Shown piece by piece: positions 63,945 to 64,000 of a stretch of 64,000 nucleotides of DNA. This stretch comes from Doryteuthis pealeii (taxonomy: Eukaryota; Mollusca; Cephalopoda; Myopsida; Loliginidae). The notes below the pieces were generated by a model that had not been told where the DNA came from, searched no databases, and saw nothing but the letters and a program-made list of their open reading frames with translations. The translations under genes and the position numbers were made by a program. The stretch is taken from assembly GCA_023376005.1 (NCBI GenBank), contig CM042151.1, positions 75,647,039 through 75,711,038 of the forward strand, given 5' to 3'. The first letter of the stretch is position 1. The number at the start of each line of letters is the position of its first letter.

Positions 63945-64000
63945 ACCAAAAATCAGGGAATTATCGAATTTTAATGAAATTCTCAGTGTTTATTTATCAA
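63945..64000 (-). mobile_element. Second GGTATACCC-family MITE, cut by window end
   Basis: TACCAAAAATCAGGGAATTA is the reverse of the centre of 6374-6536 (TTAGTAAATTT side). The rest lies outside the window. Confidence 0.65.

Overview
This is an AT-rich animal genomic window. The mix of abundant tRNA-derived SINEs, Helitrons, foldback elements, long TA/CA microsatellites and C2H2 zinc-finger genes coded in single exons most resembles a cephalopod, probably an octopus. That identification is inference from the repeat and gene style; no species-diagnostic gene is present. Almost all of the short open reading frames lie inside repeats and are not genes.

Two real coding regions stand out, both on the + strand. 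ZNF-1 (18990-19820) is a short protein with six C2H2 fingers. ZNF-2 (coding 54194-56905) is a 903-residue protein with 17 uninterrupted fingers, a degenerate N-terminal repeat region and a 10-residue acidic repeat. Upstream of ZNF-2, a TATA box near 38066 and well-formed splice sites at 38301, 39630/39760, 48521/48643 and 54095 suggest an 18.8 kb gene with three non-coding 5' exons. The 38-40 kb stretch around the first two proposed exons is the least repeat-filled part of the window.

The rest is layered repeat. Family names used here: A = tRNA-derived SINE (about 235 bp) with an AGCTCAGTCGGTAGAGC head; D and E = two other tRNA-derived SINEs with a GTGTAATGGTTAG head; B1 (about 580-640 bp) and B2 (about 410 bp) = related retroposons starting CGCCCTGTCGG, B1 carrying an extra middle module; C = a dispersed repeat of unknown class; H1, H2, H3 = non-autonomous Helitrons ending in a hairpin plus CTAG. 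There are also hAT-like and other inverted-repeat elements, two solo LTRs, degraded LINE 3' ends, and Penelope-like reverse transcriptase fragments arranged as inverted repeats (51-53 kb).

Layout: 0-11 kb, nested B1/B2/A/D and a duplicated locus with a hAT element; 11-14.6 kb, A SINEs and a 2.2 kb polypyrimidine tract; 14.6-17.5 kb, foldback element, solo LTR, Helitron; 17.6-20.4 kb, ZNF-1 locus; 20.4-24.6 kb, microsatellites, a 29-bp satellite and a large foldback element; 24.6-32 kb, LINE relic, C repeats, a Helitron with a GC-rich duplicated insert, and a satellite made from a SINE; 32-38 kb, Helitrons and foldbacks; 38-57 kb, the proposed ZNF-2 gene with repeats in its introns; 57-64 kb, A SINE cluster, solo LTR, Helitron and the cut copy of a small foldback element at the window end.
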